From Gammaproteobacteria bacterium (GTDB lineage: Bacteria; Pseudomonadota; Gammaproteobacteria; J044), in assembly GCA_026995955.1 (NCBI GenBank), contig JALWNJ010000059.1:1-7587 (forward strand): a stretch of 7,587 bases of DNA, in the 5' to 3' direction. The notes under the pieces are model-generated. The model saw nothing but the letters and a program-made list of their open reading frames with translations, was not told the DNA's origin and ran no database searches. This document shows positions 5,442 to 7,587 of the stretch, in pieces. Numbering within the stretch: position 1 is the stretch's first letter; each line of letters starts with the position of its first letter. The position numbers and the translations under genes were made by a program.

Positions 5442-5453
5442 GCCCCGCATCAA
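5425..5453 (-). promoter_or_regulatory. Candidate sigma70 promoter for the small peptide and two hypothetical genes
   Basis: On the minus strand, TTGATG (plus-strand 5448-5453) and TAACAT (plus-strand 5425-5430) are separated by exactly 17 bases; each has 4 of 6 consensus matches. The -35 overlaps the ccoS stop codon. Transcription would start near 5418, about 30 bases before the small ATG at 5388. The hexamers are weak, so the optimal spacing and position carry most of the argument. Confidence 0.4.
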
Positions 5454-5662
5454 GGAGAGTCTTTCCCGTCCTCGTCCTCTTCCCGCTCCTCGGGCGGGCG
5501 CGCCGAGCGCGGGATGAGGGGATCGTCATCGTCCATCAGGATGCGGTGGGCGGGCCCCTCGAGGTCGTCGTACTGGCCGGACTTCACCGTCCACACGAAG
5601 GCGACGATGGCGATGACCATGATGAACACGGCCATCGGGATGAGCATGTAGAGGATTTCCAT
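5450..5662 (-). CDS. ccoS: cbb3-type cytochrome oxidase assembly protein CcoS
   Basis: CcoS is a small inner-membrane protein needed for inserting cofactors into the cbb3 oxidase CcoN subunit. The 70-aa product has the typical form: MEILYMLIPMAVFI begins one membrane helix (about residues 3-25), followed by the family signature FVWTVKSGQYDDLEGPAHRIL (22-42) and a short acidic tail with DDDD (44-47) and a Glu/Asp-rich end (58-66). The ATG at 5662 lies one base after the ccoI stop, with AAGGAGAGG just before it inside the end of ccoI, so the two are translated from one message. The order ccoI-ccoS is the standard ccoGHIS arrangement; ccoG and ccoH are expected to the right of the window. Confidence 0.95.
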   Translation of the reverse strand: MEILYMLIPMAVFIMVIAIVAFVWTVKSGQYDDLEGPAHRILMDDDDPLIPRSARPPEEREEDEDGKDSP

Positions 5663-5663
5663 C

Positions 5664-7587
5664 CTACCTCTCCTTGCCCTCGTTGAGGCGCAGGGCGTTG
5701 AGTACCACGATGAGCGAGCTGGCCGACATGCCGATGGCCGCCATCCAGGGCTGCACCAGTCCGGCCGCCGCCAGCGGCACGGCCACCACATTGTAGCCTA
5801 CCGCCCAGGCCAGATTCTGGCGAATGATGGCCAGGGTACGGCGCGCCATGCGCACCGCCTGCGGCAGATGGCGCAGGTCTTCGGACAACAGCACCATGTC
5901 GGCCGAGGCATGCGCGATGCCGGAGCCGGAGCCCATGGCGATCGACACCTGGGCGCGGGCCAGCACCGGCGCATCGTTGACACCGTCGCCCACCATGGCC
6001 ACCACATGCCCGGCCTGCTGCAGGTCCTCGAGCCGTGCCAGCTTGTCTTCCGGCAGCAGGCCGCCGGCGTATTCCCCGATCCCCAGCTCGTCCGCCACCC
6101 GGGCCACCACCTCGGGGTCGTCGCCACTCAGCAGCACCACCTTCAGCCCCTGGGCGCACAGGGCCTCGACCGCTTCGCGCGCCTCCGGCCGCGGGCTGTC
6201 GGCAAATACGAAGCTGGCCAGCAGGTGCCTGCCCTCGGCGTCGACCAGGCATACCCGGCTCTCGCCCGGGGCACGCTCGAACTCCGGCACCTCGATGCCC
6301 AAGGCGCGCACCGAATCCGGACTGCCGATCCAGTACAGGCGCCCATCCACCCGGCCGCGAATCCCCTTGCCGGGGATCGCCTCCACCTCCACCACCTCCG
6401 GCAACGCCTGAACCCGCGCCAGCAGGGCGCGCGCCACCGGATGTTCCGACTGGCGCTCCAGCCCGGCGGCGATGCGCAGGCACTCGGGTTCGTCGGGCCC
6501 CGCATGGGTCTCGATCCGCACCAGCCGTAGGCGGCCCAGGGTCAGCGTGCCGGTCTTGTCGAACACGATGTGATCGGCCCGTGCCAGCGTCTCCAGCGCA
6601 TGGCCGCGGGTGGTGAGCACGCCGAGACGGGTCAGGCTGCCGGTCGCCGCCGTCACCGCTGCCGGGGTCGCCAGAGACAGTGCACAGGGACAGGTAACGA
6701 CCAGCACCGAGATGGTGATCCATAGCGCCTTTTCGATCCCCTGCGGCAGCCACCAGACGAACACCCCGGCCGCCACCACAAGCAGACCGAGCACGAACCA
6801 GCCGGCCACGCGATCGGCCTGGCGTGCGATGGACGGCTTCTCCGACTGCGCCCGCTCCAGCAGGCGCAGGATGGCCGAAAGCGTGCTGTCGGCACCGACG
6901 CGGATGACCTCGATCACCAGCGGACTCTCGACGTTGATGCTGCCGCCGATGACCTCGTCGCCACAGTCGCGCGCCACCGGCAGGCTCGAGCGCCCCTCAA
7001 GCACGCGCCCATCGGCCGGTATCGGTTCACCGGGACGCACCAGCACCCGGTCGCCCAGCTCCAGCTCGTCCACCGGCACCACCTGCTCGCCACCGTCCGC
7101 CGTCAACCGGGTGGCCGTGTCCGGCAGCAGGCGCACCAGCTCCTCGGCTGCCTGCCCCGCGCGGTGACGCGCGATCATCTCCAGATAGCGCCCCACCAGC
7201 AGGAAGAAGGTGAACATGGTGACCGAGTCGTAGTAGACATGACCGGCCCCGGTCACCGTGGCCCAGACGCTGGCCAGGAAGCCGCCGCTGATGGCCAGCG
7301 AGACGGGCACGTCCATGCCGGCCCGGCGGCGCTTCAGGTCCTGCCAGGCCGAGCGATAGAACGGCCAGGCGGCATAGAGGATCACCGGTGCCGCGATCAC
7401 CAGGCTGACCCAGCGCATGAAATTGCGCAGTGACTCGTCCATCCCCTGCGCCTCGCCGGCATACAGGGCCACCGCCAGCATCATCACCTGCATCGCTCCC
7501 AGGCCGGCCACCGCCAGCCGCTTCAGGGCCTGGGCGCGCTCCTTCTTCTGCAGCTGTTCCTGGCGGGCGGGATCGAAGGGGTGGGCG
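5664..7587 (-). CDS. ccoI: Cu+-exporting P1B-type ATPase CcoI/FixI, N-terminus outside window, TGES loop missing
   Basis: CcoI (CopA2/FixI type) exports Cu(I) across the inner membrane for the copper site of cbb3 oxidase. About 641 residues are present; the N-terminal metal-binding domain lies beyond the window. In order: paired membrane helices (7520-7370), helices near 7260-7180, the actuator domain, TM6 metal motif CPC (TCPCALSLATP, 6695-6663), phosphorylation site DKTGT (6560-6546), SEHP (about 6449-6438), SGDD (about 6128-6117), GDGVND (5990-5973), and C-terminal helices with YN and MSASS. Actuator oddity: family members read roughly GRSS-VDESLLTGES-LPVA, but here GRSS is joined directly to LPVA (junction 6984/6983), removing TGES, whose Glu drives dephosphorylation of the phosphoenzyme. 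The frame is otherwise intact. A GTG at 7509-7511 is an internal Val, not a start. Confidence 0.95.
   Translation of the reverse strand, partial: AHPFDPARQEQLQKKERAQALKRLAVAGLGAMQVMMLAVALYAGEAQGMDESLRNFMRWVSLVIAAPVILYAAWPFYRSAWQDLKRRRAGMDVPVSLAISGGFLASVWATVTGAGHVYYDSVTMFTFFLLVGRYLEMIARHRAGQAAEELVRLLPDTATRLTADGGEQVVPVDELELGDRVLVRPGEPIPADGRVLEGRSSLPVARDCGDEVIGGSINVESPLVIEVIRVGADSTLSAILRLLERAQSEKPSIARQADRVAGWFVLGLLVVAAGVFVWWLPQGIEKALWITISVLVVTCPCALSLATPAAVTAATGSLTRLGVLTTRGHALETLARADHIVFDKTGTLTLGRLRLVRIETHAGPDEPECLRIAAGLERQSEHPVARALLARVQALPEVVEVEAIPGKGIRGRVDGRLYWIGSPDSVRALGIEVPEFERAPGESRVCLVDAEGRHLLASFVFADSPRPEAREAVEALCAQGLKVVLLSGDDPEVVARVADELGIGEYAGGLLPEDKLARLEDLQQAGHVVAMVGDGVNDAPVLARAQVSIAMGSGSGIAHASADMVLLSEDLRHLPQAVRMARRTLAIIRQNLAWAVGYNVVAVPLAAAGLVQPWMAAIGMSASSLIVVLNALRLNEGKER

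Noticed and set aside
5260..5517. Plus-strand frame of 85 aa between the hypothetical genes and ccoS
   Set aside because: Low-complexity Pro/Arg/Ser content, overlaps ccoS and the small peptide on the opposite strand, no ribosome site.
5584..6753. Open frame of 389 aa overlapping ccoI in another minus-strand frame
   Set aside because: Very rich in Gly, Arg and Ala, a typical shadow of a high-GC gene; ccoI itself carries all ATPase motifs in its own frame.
7509..7511. GTG as the true start of ccoI
   Set aside because: The frame stays open to the window end, and the residues before it (HPFDPARQEQ and onward) match the linker expected between the metal-binding domain and the first membrane helix, so the gene continues outside.

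Overview
The window looks like chromosome of a GC-rich gammaproteobacterium with c-type cytochromes and a cbb3 oxidase, possibly a Chromatiales/Ectothiorhodospiraceae-like lineage. That placement is inferred from the RpoH and CcoI protein character and the base composition; no marker gene here settles it. No rRNA, tRNA, CRISPR array, insertion sequence or phage gene was seen.

Layout on the plus strand. Positions 1-333 hold the 3' end of rsmD (16S rRNA m2G966 methyltransferase). A perfect CIRCE operator (366-392) overlaps a sigma70-like promoter directly in front of rpoH (431-1306), so the heat-shock sigma factor appears to be under HrcA repression. A strong intrinsic terminator follows. A promoter with a consensus TTGACA and a 23-bp inverted repeat at its predicted start site then drives a compact three-gene operon for exported proteins: a MauG/CcpA-type diheme c enzyme (1587-2696), a Tat-exported metallophosphoesterase (2712-3785) and a small monoheme cytochrome c with a SoxA/TsdA-like 'NWC' motif (3809-4219). 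A GC-rich hairpin closes it.

Layout on the minus strand, read right to left. The 3' part of ccoI (Cu+-exporting P1B ATPase for cbb3 oxidase assembly) is followed one base later by ccoS. Behind them lies a separate small unit: a candidate promoter overlapping the end of ccoS, a 29-residue membrane peptide too short for ordinary gene callers, a 166-aa secreted protein of unknown function, and a translationally coupled 109-aa protein of unknown function. This part (about 4270-5280) is visibly poorer in GC than its flanks and may be acquired or lineage-specific. The two strands converge at about 4220-4433, where two hairpins lie.

The best candidate for an undescribed system is the periplasmic trio. 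All three products should meet in the periplasm, and MauG-type enzymes are known to oxidise Trp/Tyr of partner proteins. The encoded phosphoesterase is unusually rich in Trp (about 11 of 357) and has GEHD where the family has GNHD. The second striking point is that this CcoI lacks the whole actuator-domain TGES loop through an apparently clean in-frame deletion of about 10 codons at 6983/6984.
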